From Pollutiaquabacter sp046052345 (GTDB taxonomy: Bacteria; Bacteroidota; Bacteroidia; AKYH767-A; 2013-40CM-41-45), in contig JBJOMN010000007.1 in assembly GCA_046052345.1 (NCBI GenBank), forward strand, positions 62,001 through 126,000: a stretch of DNA of 64,000 nt, given 5' to 3'. Below the pieces are notes generated by a model. It did no database searches. It was given only the letters and a program-made list of their open reading frames with translations, and was not told the DNA's origin. This document shows, in pieces, positions 41,440-49,397 of this stretch. The first letter of the stretch is position 1, and every line of letters begins with the position of its first letter. The position numbers were made by a program, and so were the translations under genes.

Positions 41440-42507
41440 ATGGCTTCCGTTAAAAAGCTGTTATTGATTGTCGAGGATACCTTTTACAGGGAACTTATCC
41501 GAAACAGATTCCTGCGCTCGCAGGAATGGTCGGTCGAAACCGTTACAGGTACCGGCTCCCTCCCTGACTTCTTACAAGCTGATCCGGATTGCGTAGTGAT
41601 GGACGAGACTATGTCCGCAACTACCGTCGAGGCTATGTTATCCGTTATGCAGTTGAATGTTCCGTCCTGTCCGGTCATCGTTTTGACGGAAGATCCGGGG
41701 ACTAATCGAAGGAAAGACCTGATGGGCAAGGGTGCGTACGACACGGTGCCTAAGGACGAGAACACCTTGGATCTGCTCGAGCGCATTGTCAGCCGGTCGG
41801 TCGTTACGGCGGCTGCCGAAAAAGGATATTCCATCACCGGTCAGCAGGTTGCCGTACCGGCATACTCCTCTTCTCCGTCCCGTGAAAACGAGCGCACGCT
41901 CGAGGAATACACGATGGAAATCATACAGCAGTTCCTGGCCAGGTACGACAACAACGTTGTTCTTGTCGCCCGGAAACTGGGTGTCGGCAAGTCGACCATT
42001 TATCGTTACCTGAAGGAGAAGAAGCTTACCATTTCCGGTTCACCGCGTGTGCGCAGGTCCGATGAAACCCCGGTAGCGGTCAACTCCTCGCCTGCGGGTG
42101 GTTTTATGCTGCGTGGATCGCACTCCTCATCCGGTGTTACGGCTTCGGATGTTTCGGCGGACACACTTGTCGATCTGGATTATCTTATGAATGTATACGG
42201 AGGTGACCGCAAATCGGTAGCAGGGATGATTGACGTCTTCCTGCAGACCATGGATCGTCATATCGCGCAGCTGAAGCAGTTCCAGTCGGAGGGCGACCTT
42301 GACAGGTTGCACGGCAGTTTACAGGAAATGAAGCCGGTGGTCGAATACATGGGAATGCACGGGCTCAAGACCCAGGTAGTACAGACCAAACTGATGGTTG
42401 AAAACCGCATGGACTGGAATACCCTAAACAACAGTCTTTCTGAAGTCTATTCCCTCTACGGCCGTTGTGTGGATGAGCTGAAGCGGGAGCGTTCAAGTTT
42501 GGTCTGA
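41440..42507 (+). CDS. receiver-Fis-pseudo-HPt response regulator
   Basis: 355 residues in three parts. 1-125: receiver with intact Glu12/Asp13, Asp55 (CVVMDET), Thr83 (VLTED) and Lys105. 156-196: Fis-type helix-turn-helix (DNNVVLVARKLGVGKSTIYRYL), so DNA binding is expected. 245-355: four-helix HPt-like domain (VDLDYLMNVYGGDRKSV...MKPVVEYMGM), but the phospho-accepting His of the A-H-x-M-K-P motif is Gln295 (codon 42322-42324, CAG). No AAA+ domain, so it is not a sigma-54 activator. Receiver plus Fis with a dead HPt tail is unusual; the tail could bind and block a kinase or receiver. Coding quality is good. Confidence 0.9.
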   Translation: MASVKKLLLIVEDTFYRELIRNRFLRSQEWSVETVTGTGSLPDFLQADPDCVVMDETMSATTVEAMLSVMQLNVPSCPVIVLTEDPGTNRRKDLMGKGAYDTVPKDENTLDLLERIVSRSVVTAAAEKGYSITGQQVAVPAYSSSPSRENERTLEEYTMEIIQQFLARYDNNVVLVARKLGVGKSTIYRYLKEKKLTISGSPRVRRSDETPVAVNSSPAGGFMLRGSHSSSGVTASDVSADTLVDLDYLMNVYGGDRKSVAGMIDVFLQTMDRHIAQLKQFQSEGDLDRLHGSLQEMKPVVEYMGMHGLKTQVVQTKLMVENRMDWNTLNNSLSEVYSLYGRCVDELKRERSSLV

Positions 42508-42520
42508 CCGGATCAGGCCG

Positions 42521-42553
42521 TTGCCGTCCTTTCATCAAACCGCCGTACCTTTG
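42521..42553 (+). promoter_or_regulatory. promoter of purD (TTG-N22-TACCTTTG) with a start-site hairpin
   Basis: TTG at 42521-42523 and TACCTTTG at 42546-42553 with 22-bp spacing. Directly after the box GACGCT-TTAAT-AGCGTC (42553-42569) can fold in the 19-nt leader before the ATG at 42573. Confidence 0.65.
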
Positions 42554-42572
42554 ACGCTTTAATAGCGTCATC

Positions 42573-43877
42573 ATGAACATCCTGCTTTTGGGCTCCGGTG
42601 GCAGAGAACATGCACTTGCATGGAAAATCTCCGGGAGCAAGCGCTGTGACCGGTTGTATATCGCTCCGGGTAACCCGGGAACCGCTGCCTGCGGTCAAAA
42701 TGTCCCCCTTTCCGTCAACGATTTTCCGGCTATCGCAAAGTTCTGTACGGAGCAGGCCGTCGATATGGTAGTCGTCGGTCCCGAGGAGCCTCTTGTTAAA
42801 GGTATCGCCGACTATTTCCGTGCGGATCCCTCGCTGCGGGCCATCAGGATGATCGGCCCCGGTGCAACGGGTGCGCGCCTGGAGGGTAGCAAGGATTTCG
42901 CAAAAGCCTTCATGCAACGCAACGGCGTACCTACCGCTGCCTACGCTTCTTTCTCCACCGGCCAATGGGAAATGGGCTGCCGCTTTCTGGAAACGTTACA
43001 GCCGCCATACGTCCTGAAGGCCGACGGCCTTGCTGCAGGTAAAGGCGTGGTCATTCTGGAAGACCTTTCCGCCGCCAAGCAGGAACTGAAGGAGATGCTG
43101 GAACACGCGAAGTTCGGAGCTGCAAGCGGTACGGTTGTCATTGAAGAATTCCTGGCGGGTATCGAGCTTTCCGTTTTCGTACTCACCGACGGCGATTCCT
43201 ATCGGATACTTCCTGAGGCAAAGGATTACAAACGTGTCGGCGAAGGCGATACCGGACTGAACACAGGAGGAATGGGTGCCGTATCACCGGTGCCTTTTGC
43301 GGATGATGCCTTTATGCGTCGTGTCGAGGAGGAAGTCGTCCGCCCTACTGTGAACGGTTTGAGAAAGGAGGGCATCGACTACAAGGGTTGGATCTTCATC
43401 GGCCTGATGAACGTGTCCGGCCATCCCAAGGTGATAGAATACAATGTGCGCATGGGCGATCCGGAGACGGAAGTCGTCATACCTCGTATAAAGTCCGACC
43501 TGGTGGAGCTGTTGAGTGCCGTCGGTGACGGCACCTTGTCTTCCGTCCGTCTCGATATCGATCCGCGTACCGCTGCTACGGTGATGCTTGTCAGCGGAGG
43601 CTATCCCGGGGAATACGAGAAGTCGAAGAAGATCGACGGTTTGACAGCTGCATCTGAAAGCCTGGTTTTTCATGCAGGAACCAAGGCCAATGCCGAAGGC
43701 ATCATAGAGACTTCCGGCGGCCGGGTACTGGCGGTGACCTCCTTCGGTAATTCGCTGCAGGAGGCTACGGCAAAAAGCTATGCGACCATCGGGTCCATAC
43801 GTTTCGACGGAATGTATTTCAGAAGGGATATCGGAAACGACCTGGCGGGACAAGTGTCAGCCCGGGGAACAGTCTGA
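42573..43877 (+). CDS. purD: phosphoribosylamine--glycine ligase
   Basis: 434 residues, ATP-grasp enzyme of de novo purine synthesis that joins glycine to phosphoribosylamine. It opens MNILLLGSGGREHALAWKI, continues with GPEEPLVKGIAD, KADGLAAGKGVV, NTGGMGAVSP and EYNVRMGDPETEVV. Normal length. Its own promoter and leader hairpin are upstream. No other pur gene is adjacent. Confidence 0.98.
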   Translation: MNILLLGSGGREHALAWKISGSKRCDRLYIAPGNPGTAACGQNVPLSVNDFPAIAKFCTEQAVDMVVVGPEEPLVKGIADYFRADPSLRAIRMIGPGATGARLEGSKDFAKAFMQRNGVPTAAYASFSTGQWEMGCRFLETLQPPYVLKADGLAAGKGVVILEDLSAAKQELKEMLEHAKFGAASGTVVIEEFLAGIELSVFVLTDGDSYRILPEAKDYKRVGEGDTGLNTGGMGAVSPVPFADDAFMRRVEEEVVRPTVNGLRKEGIDYKGWIFIGLMNVSGHPKVIEYNVRMGDPETEVVIPRIKSDLVELLSAVGDGTLSSVRLDIDPRTAATVMLVSGGYPGEYEKSKKIDGLTAASESLVFHAGTKANAEGIIETSGGRVLAVTSFGNSLQEATAKSYATIGSIRFDGMYFRRDIGNDLAGQVSARGTV

Positions 43878-43888
43878 CCGTAGGAAGC

Positions 43889-44419
43889 TCAGCGATAATA
43901 GAAAGATAGCGCCAATAGCAGGGAAAACAGCGCCAGTCCTACGATGCCGAGCGTGGCAAAATCCTTTTTGTCTTTTTTCAGACGAAAAATCTCATTCGTC
44001 TTCAAGATCGAGGTGAGCACGGTGGCATAAGAGGATTCATTTCCCTTGATCACATAATCCAGGGCTCCTTTCTTCAGCATCTCCAAAGCAACAGCCAGCT
44101 TGTCCTGCGCTGACAACATCAGTACGGGAATCGCAGGATCCATTTTCTTTACGGCTTCCAGCACTTCACCGCCGTTCATCCTTTTTTCGGAACCGAAGTC
44201 GAAATCGCAGATGACGAACCGGCGGTCTCCCTTCTTGAGAGCTGCCAAGAAATCCTCGCCACTGGAAAAGCAATCGATGTCCTTGATGTTCATGGAAGCC
44301 AGATAATCTTTCATGGTTTCCATGAAGAGCGGCTCGTCATCCACGAGTGTCACTTTGAACTCAAGGCTGCTTTTTTCTGCTTTCTCAGGCAGTAACGCAA
44401 AGTAATAAAAGTCGTACAT
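43889..44419 (-). CDS. receiver domain protein with C-terminal membrane anchor
   Basis: 176 residues. 22-140 form a CheY-like receiver: VDDEP, Asp72 in FVICDFDFG, Ser in MLSAQD, Lys125 in YVIKGNES, so phosphorylation is possible. Residues 155-174 (FATLGIVGLALFSLLLALSF) form one membrane helix ending YYR, with Lys/Asp-rich residues just before it. A receiver tethered by a C-terminal helix is rare; the domain would sit on the cytoplasmic face. It is 18 nt downstream of a 53-codon membrane protein gene and likely co-transcribed with it. Confidence 0.92.
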   Translation of the reverse strand: MYDFYYFALLPEKAEKSSLEFKVTLVDDEPLFMETMKDYLASMNIKDIDCFSSGEDFLAALKKGDRRFVICDFDFGSEKRMNGGEVLEAVKKMDPAIPVLMLSAQDKLAVALEMLKKGALDYVIKGNESSYATVLTSILKTNEIFRLKKDKKDFATLGIVGLALFSLLLALSFYYR

Positions 44420-44437
44420 GGGAGTGGAGGCAGGAGA

Positions 44438-44599
44438 TCAGTCGATCTTCTCTGCGCTCTTGTGCTTGTTCATGTACCACATCCATCCGAAGAAGGCGAA
44501 AAAGCCGATGGCGATCAGCAGCTTGTTGAAGAACAGTCCGAGGAAAGGGACGATCTTGAAAAGCCCTTCGAAGACATCGCGCAGGAAATACCAGATCAT
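44438..44599 (-). CDS. 53-residue membrane protein, DUF6341-like
   Basis: A 162-bp gene with ATG and TGA, below the length of most gene-calling cutoffs. It encodes MIWYFLRDVFEGLFKIVPF..., one hydrophobic helix (LLIAIGFFAFFGWMWYM) and a short charged tail ending NKHKSAEKID. The amphipathic start, single helix and lysine tail resemble DUF6341 micro-proteins, which in flavobacteria occur beside DUF6427 genes, as here (the divergent neighbour is DUF6427). Promoter TTG-N21-TATATTTG lies 20 nt upstream. Role unknown. Confidence 0.78.
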   Translation of the reverse strand: MIWYFLRDVFEGLFKIVPFLGLFFNKLLIAIGFFAFFGWMWYMNKHKSAEKID

Positions 44600-44619
44600 G
44601 GGTGCATGTTTTGACAGGA

Positions 44620-44651
44620 CAAATATAGGAAACCGGGCGGTTCAGCTACAA
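44620..44651 (-). promoter_or_regulatory. promoter of the small membrane protein/receiver operon (TTG-N21-TATATTTG)
   Basis: On the minus strand TTG (44649-44651) and TATATTTG (44620-44627) with 21-bp spacing; the box ends 20 nt before the ATG at 44599. Confidence 0.65.
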
Positions 44652-44663
44652 TCAAAATTTGTC

Positions 44664-44671
44664 TACATTTA
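44664..44671 (+). promoter_or_regulatory. probable -7 box of the DUF6427 gene, 6 nt from the start (TACATTTA)
   Basis: One mismatch from TAnnTTTG, 6 nt before the ATG at 44678, again suggesting a leaderless transcript. It lies just beyond the divergent promoter's TTG. Confidence 0.35.
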
Positions 44672-44677
44672 ACACAA

Positions 44678-45655
44678 ATGATCCGCTTTTTCCGGTCGCC
44701 TCAGCCCGCCGTACTTTTCCTTATACCATTGATTGCCATAGGTTTATGGCTTCCCAAATGGTCGTCTATGACGGTCGTGCAAGTCGGTCCTGCTACACCG
44801 TTATGGAATTTCATCGCTCCGGTTTTCCAAAGTCTTTCCTCGTGGTTCAGTATGCTGGTCATGGTCGTCTTGGTATCCTTTTCGGCCATTTATTTCAACC
44901 TGATGCTGAACAGGCACGAAGTGCTGTACAAGAACTCGTATCTCCCGGCGCTCTTCTACGTCCTGTTCTCCTCCGCTCTGCCCGAATATATCAGCGTCCA
45001 TCCGCTCCACTTCGCCAACCTCCTGCTGGTCCGTGTGCTCGATCTGGGGTATTCGCTGAGCCGTTCGACGCGACCTGCGGGAGGGATCTTCGGCGCAGGA
45101 TTTCTCACGTCACTGATCGTCCTTCTGTCGTTACATTGGTTCGTAATGGCTTTTTATTTCCTGGTGATGCTGGGACTGATGCGTTCGGCCGGTCTTCGTG
45201 AATGGCTGATCGCTTTCACCGGACTCCTGTTGCCGTTCTTTTTCCTCGCCGTGTGGTGGTTCCCGGAAACGTTGCAACTTCACTGGGTGGAGGTGCAGAC
45301 GGTTGTCCGTGAGTACCGTTTCGAACCTGCCGCCACCCTTTATGACAAAGCCTACTGGCTGACTGCCTACTCGGCTTTGCTGCTCTTGTCGGCATTGCTG
45401 AGGTTGAGAGGCAACTACTACAAGAATATCGTGCGGACACGGGTGTACCAGCAGACGATTCTAATACTGTTGCTCACAGGAATTGCAATGGCGTTTTCTT
45501 CAGGCAGGGATAGCGTCAGCGGACTACTGGTACTGATCATCCCACTTGCCACGTTCCTGTCCTATTACTTCGTGACCGCCAAGCGAAGGATATGGCTACC
45601 GGAAACGATGCTTTGGGGTCTGGTCGCACTGATTTTCTGGAACCGGTTCTTTTGA
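44678..45655 (+). CDS. DUF6427 family multi-pass membrane protein
   Basis: 325 residues with about nine or ten membrane helices and no soluble domain (opening MIRFFRSPQPAVLFLIPLIA). Length, topology and neighbourhood match DUF6427, a Bacteroidota membrane family of unknown function. It is divergent from the 53-residue DUF6341-like protein. No catalytic motif stands out. Confidence 0.8.
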   Translation: MIRFFRSPQPAVLFLIPLIAIGLWLPKWSSMTVVQVGPATPLWNFIAPVFQSLSSWFSMLVMVVLVSFSAIYFNLMLNRHEVLYKNSYLPALFYVLFSSALPEYISVHPLHFANLLLVRVLDLGYSLSRSTRPAGGIFGAGFLTSLIVLLSLHWFVMAFYFLVMLGLMRSAGLREWLIAFTGLLLPFFFLAVWWFPETLQLHWVEVQTVVREYRFEPAATLYDKAYWLTAYSALLLLSALLRLRGNYYKNIVRTRVYQQTILILLLTGIAMAFSSGRDSVSGLLVLIIPLATFLSYYFVTAKRRIWLPETMLWGLVALIFWNRFF

Positions 45656-45777
45656 AAGCGAAAGCCTGAAGAACGCCCGGAAGCAGTCCGTCAAGCAAAG
45701 CATTTCTGCCGCTCCGGGGATATAGGATACCCGTGCGTAAACCCTTTCGTCGGGGTGAGTCCAATTACGGTAGAATC

Positions 45778-46212
45778 TCACAGCCACTTACGGCGTGTCA
45801 GGTAGAAATCCTCGCGATTCCTCATCTCCTTGCTTTTGGCCGGTGATTTGTCCGAATACCCGCACAAGTGAAGTACGCCGTGTATCATGACGCGGTGCAA
45901 CTCGTTGCGAAAGCCCGTGCCGTACTCGGACGCGTTAGCTTCCACCCTTTCGGTCGATATATACAGTTCGCCATTCACCACCGAAGGGTCGTCCGTCAGG
46001 TCGAACGTGATGATGTCCGTGTTGTAATCGTGCCGGAGGTATTGCTTGTTCATCTTCCGCAACTGTTTGTCGCTGCAGAATACGATGTTCAGTGTGCCGG
46101 GTTTGAAGCCTTCCTTCCGCATCGCGGCTGTCAGCCAGACAACGAGGTCGGATCTGTTCATCAGACGGAAGCGGACGTCGGATTTGAAAAAAGCGATGGC
46201 TGGGACAGGCAT
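45778..46212 (-). CDS. ybeY: rRNA maturation RNase YbeY
   Basis: 144 residues. Single-strand endoribonuclease for 16S rRNA 3' processing and ribosome quality control. The zinc motif H-x3-H-x5-H appears as HGVLHLCGYSD: the first two His are present, but the third position is Asp. The region around it (CGYSDKSPAKSKEMRNREDFYL) is as I remember other Bacteroidota YbeY proteins, so this may be phylum-typical rather than a defect. The ATG at 46212 gives the normal start. Confidence 0.92.
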   Translation of the reverse strand: MPVPAIAFFKSDVRFRLMNRSDLVVWLTAAMRKEGFKPGTLNIVFCSDKQLRKMNKQYLRHDYNTDIITFDLTDDPSVVNGELYISTERVEANASEYGTGFRNELHRVMIHGVLHLCGYSDKSPAKSKEMRNREDFYLTRRKWL

Positions 46213-46257
46213 GGTGTCGGTTATTTCTTTACAAGATAAGTATAGGATTCCATTTCT

Positions 46258-46265
46258 TACTTTCG
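46258..46265 (+). promoter_or_regulatory. possible -7 box (TACTTTCG)
   Basis: TAnnTTcG variant 11 nt before the ATG at 46277. Confidence 0.3.
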
Positions 46266-46276
46266 GTCCCACGCAT

Positions 46277-47182
46277 ATGCGAAGACGTCTTTTTCTCCTT
46301 CTGCATTCGGTCCTGTGCTTCAGCTATTCCTTCGCCCAGGAGGATTTTACCTGGTGGAATGAACTGCACGGATGGGATGGCGTCACTCCCTGGAACCGAT
46401 ACATGACACTTTCCGCAAAATACTTCGGCCCGAACGCGTTGGCTGTGCCTGAAGTGCGCAAAGGAGTCCCTGACTCTGTAGGCCGAATCGATGTCCTTGC
46501 CGGAGGGCACTTCAGTCGCGGAGACAGGACGCTGGACGGTGATCTGTCGGTGACCTTGCCTTTTTGTCGCGGATGTGTTTCTCTGGAGGCTTCGGTAGTC
46601 CCGGTGGAATACTACTCGTACGACACGCTGACCAGGGATCTGCGATCATCCAGGGATAAAGACGGGAAAGGCAGGGCCGGCGGGGATTTCTGCTTCTCCA
46701 CGTTGGTAAGAATAGTCCGGGACCGGGAATACCTGCCCGATGTCGCCTTGGAAATGGCTTTCCGTGCACCCTCCGGAACACGCTTGGAAGCGGCACGTTT
46801 TACAAACACTCCCGGCTATCATTTTGATCTTTCCTTCGGTAAGCCGCTTTGCAACGGCCGCAACTGCAATATCCGTGCTTACGGAATGCTTGGATATTAT
46901 TCCTACCAGACCTTTGATGTCGACCATCTGCAGGACGGTTGTTTCCTGTACGGTGCAGGAACGGATGTGACCGTCAAGTCATGGTTGTTCACTGTCCAGT
47001 CGGCGGGGTATTCCGGTTACCTGGATAACGGCGACCGTCCGATGGTTTTCCGTGCGGAGCTTCGCAAGACCGCCGAAGCGATGGATGCCCTGGTAAGGGT
47101 GCAGATCGGCATGCGTGATTTCGAATACCGGTCAGTCCATGTAGGAGTATCCTGGAAGCCGGCCAAAGTCTCGGGCCGATGA
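46277..47182 (+). CDS. probable outer-membrane beta-barrel protein
   Basis: 301 residues: a signal peptide (RRRLFLLLHSVLCFSYSFAQ) followed by alternating-hydrophobicity strands and aromatic-rich turns (LFTVQSAGYSGYLDNGD, FEYRSVHVGVSW) ending with a hydrophobic last strand, as in small outer-membrane barrels. No recognised family. It is divergent from ybeY. Upstream in-frame codons inside the ybeY 5' end were rejected because they lack a signal peptide and overlap that gene. Confidence 0.75.
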   Translation: MRRRLFLLLHSVLCFSYSFAQEDFTWWNELHGWDGVTPWNRYMTLSAKYFGPNALAVPEVRKGVPDSVGRIDVLAGGHFSRGDRTLDGDLSVTLPFCRGCVSLEASVVPVEYYSYDTLTRDLRSSRDKDGKGRAGGDFCFSTLVRIVRDREYLPDVALEMAFRAPSGTRLEAARFTNTPGYHFDLSFGKPLCNGRNCNIRAYGMLGYYSYQTFDVDHLQDGCFLYGAGTDVTVKSWLFTVQSAGYSGYLDNGDRPMVFRAELRKTAEAMDALVRVQIGMRDFEYRSVHVGVSWKPAKVSGR

Positions 47183-47186
47183 AAGC

Positions 47187-48854
47187 TCATCGCAACAGCC
47201 GGAAAGACCATTGACGTAAACCGTCGCTCACGATCAGGATGTAGCAGCCGGTCGCCACCGTACCCAAGTCGATACGTACGGGTTCGGAGGGCGTCACTTC
47301 TGCCTCGATGTCTCGTCCTGCAAGTCGACCCGTAATGTCTTTCAGCGAACAGGTGATCCTGGAGGGCGCGTCCGGCCATTTAAGGAGCAGCGATCCGTCG
47401 GTCCGCTGCAGCAATTCCGGATCCTGCCGGTCAGATACGGTTGCCTCTGCAAAGCCGGTTGTCAGCATAGAACATGTATTGGCCGACGGATTCAGTTCCA
47501 GCGGATCGCCCGGAGCAAGCGCATGCCCGCCGAATCCTGCATAGTTGATAGGGTAGAGGGTACAGCGGAATACGGAGTTTTGCGAAGGAGGAGTCCCTTG
47601 CGAAAGGGGCAGTCCGTTGTTTCCGGTCGGGCAGATGTATTTCCAGACGGTGTTCTTTGCAGTGTCGATTTCAAAGAAGATCCCGTTCTGACCGGAGCAG
47701 ATAAGTGTGTTGCCGTTCGAAAGACGCTGTGCCCCGGAGATGTTCTGGGAGAAGAAATCAGTAGGCACAGGTGCCGTGTATTTCCAATATGTACTGTCCG
47801 GAAGATACCTGCTGTTGCCGGGAGGTACGAAGTTGCCGGCCGAGTCCATCGGAAGTTGCAGGATTTCGACCGTCGAAAAACTTCCTCCCGGACGGCTGAG
47901 GCCGTTGTTGAAGACCAGCACGTTGCCGGCTCCCGTCAGACCTGCCGCTATGCGATGCGGGTGGTGTTGTCCGAAGAATTTCTTGTCGGCGGCAGTTCCA
48001 CGTGCATAGGTTTGCGGATTCCCCCAGCGGTACAGCAGATCTCCTCCCTTCCCGTAACGGCCTCCCGTGTGTCCGGCGGCTTCCGCGGTAGTTGTTCCGT
48101 GATCAATGATCCAGAGCTCGCTGAAATTGTGGCAACTAAGAATAATCTGGTCGGTCACCGGGTCGTAGTCCAACGAGTTGCAGTGCAGCCAGTCCGTCGA
48201 GGTCGGCGATCCGGAGAACTGATTCAGATGGATCAGTTCCGGGTGTTGGGAAACGGTTCCGTAATTGGACTTGGCCGGGTCGAACGATTGCACCAGATGA
48301 TCCCAGGCGTTCCACTGCCAGACGATGGTCGCGTTCGATGTACCGATCGGATGCAGTTCCATGATTTTTTCGCTCCAAAGGCTTATTCCCAGCCGCGCAG
48401 TGTCACGTCCCGCGGCAATGGCCTGAGCAGGCGTTTTAAGGTCCCAGGAAAGAACAAGGATGTTGCCGTTCGGCATCGGGAAAACGTCGTGGTGCTGGCA
48501 TTCCGTCGGACTCGACACCGTATAGGACCAAAGGACCTGGCCGTTCCAGTCGATACGTTCGATGATTCCGCCCTGTCCGCCGGCGTTGAATGCAGGGTTG
48601 TTTGAACGCCCCGGCCGTAGCAAAGTGCCATCCTCCAGCAAGCGCACCGACTGGCCGGGCGATTGGTTGGACGGCCAGTCGTGGACGCGATAACCGCACT
48701 TATCGACGAGGTATGTCGTGTCGCTTACGTTCGGAGAAAAAAGGACATAGCCTTCGGTGTTTCCGGGATCGTATTGTATGAGACCTATGGTATTGGCCTG
48801 AGCGAGCAACAACGATGGGAGCACTGTCAGGAATAAAATGAGACACCTGTTCAT
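47187..48854 (-). CDS. aryl-sulfate sulfotransferase-like (ASST) protein with T9SS sorting domain
   Basis: 555 residues: signal peptide (RCLILFLTVLPSLLLAQ), six-bladed propeller-type ASST sequence (GYRVHDWPSNQSPG, CQHHDVFPMPNGNILVLSWD, DWLHCNSLDYDPVTDQIILSCHNFSELWIID, FGQHHPHRIAAG) and a C-terminal T9SS type A sorting domain. ASSTs move sulfate between aryl groups using a catalytic His. The H-H-D and H-H-P-H stretches supply candidate residues, but identity of the catalytic one cannot be set by eye. The T9SS tail implies extracellular action. Confidence 0.85.
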   Translation of the reverse strand: MNRCLILFLTVLPSLLLAQANTIGLIQYDPGNTEGYVLFSPNVSDTTYLVDKCGYRVHDWPSNQSPGQSVRLLEDGTLLRPGRSNNPAFNAGGQGGIIERIDWNGQVLWSYTVSSPTECQHHDVFPMPNGNILVLSWDLKTPAQAIAAGRDTARLGISLWSEKIMELHPIGTSNATIVWQWNAWDHLVQSFDPAKSNYGTVSQHPELIHLNQFSGSPTSTDWLHCNSLDYDPVTDQIILSCHNFSELWIIDHGTTTAEAAGHTGGRYGKGGDLLYRWGNPQTYARGTAADKKFFGQHHPHRIAAGLTGAGNVLVFNNGLSRPGGSFSTVEILQLPMDSAGNFVPPGNSRYLPDSTYWKYTAPVPTDFFSQNISGAQRLSNGNTLICSGQNGIFFEIDTAKNTVWKYICPTGNNGLPLSQGTPPSQNSVFRCTLYPINYAGFGGHALAPGDPLELNPSANTCSMLTTGFAEATVSDRQDPELLQRTDGSLLLKWPDAPSRITCSLKDITGRLAGRDIEAEVTPSEPVRIDLGTVATGCYILIVSDGLRQWSFRLLR

Positions 48855-48895
48855 ATGGGTTTTAAGGTAAGACTACGATTCCGGGCAAAGGTTGA

Positions 48896-48926
48896 AAAAC
48901 AAAAGGAGAAGGCCTAAGCCTCCTCC
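48896..48926 (-). terminator. terminator of the DUF4175-ATPase transcript
   Basis: On the minus strand a 9-bp stem with one mismatch (48905-48913 with 48918-48926, CTAA loop) is followed by a U-rich run. It lies between the anti-sigma ATPase stop and the ASST-like start. Confidence 0.6.
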
Positions 48927-48959
48927 TTCGATACTAACCTTTCTAACCAAATATGTTTA

Positions 48960-49397
48960 TCAGCTGTTCAGCTTGAAGTGCAGCTCGACCACGCGGCCGC
49001 CGTCGGAGAAAATAAGCTGATCGGCAAGATGTTTCATCAGGAAAATGCCGCGTCCGCATTCCTTGTCCAGGTTTTCGGGCGCAGTGGGATCCGGAAGGTG
49101 GTAGAAGTCGAATCCTTTGCCTTCGTCCGAAACAGTGAATGACAGGGTGTTCTGGATGAATCCGTATTGGATCCGTACTTTCTTGGAGGAATCGGACTTG
49201 TTACCGTGGTAAATGGCGTTAGTCACGGCCTCGGTCATTGCCACGAGTATGTTGCCGAAGGTGTCCTCGCTCACATTGTAAGTGTCACGGATCTCCTCGA
49301 TCATACGTTCGACGACCGACAAGCTTTCCGGCTGTGAATCCAATTCAATGTGTTGGACTTCGCCTTCCTTGATCATATCCAACTGGTTATTTTTCAA
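48960..49397 (-). CDS. anti-sigma-type ATP-binding protein (HATPase_c_2, RsbW-like)
   Basis: 145 residues of the GHKL kinase fold without a His-phosphotransfer domain: MTEAVTNAIYHGN (N-box), DEGKGFDFYHLPDP (G1) and GRGIFLMKHLAD (G2). RsbW/SpoIIAB-like proteins bind sigma factors or phosphorylate STAS anti-anti-sigma proteins. No STAS or sigma gene is adjacent. It overlaps the end of the DUF4175 gene by 11 bp, so the two are co-expressed. Confidence 0.9.
   Translation of the reverse strand: MKNNQLDMIKEGEVQHIELDSQPESLSVVERMIEEIRDTYNVSEDTFGNILVAMTEAVTNAIYHGNKSDSSKKVRIQYGFIQNTLSFTVSDEGKGFDFYHLPDPTAPENLDKECGRGIFLMKHLADQLIFSDGGRVVELHFKLNS

Noticed and set aside
45596..45787. Minus-strand frame starting inside the ybeY stop and ending inside DUF6427
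   Set aside because: It overlaps the end of a well-supported membrane protein gene and has no recognisable domain.
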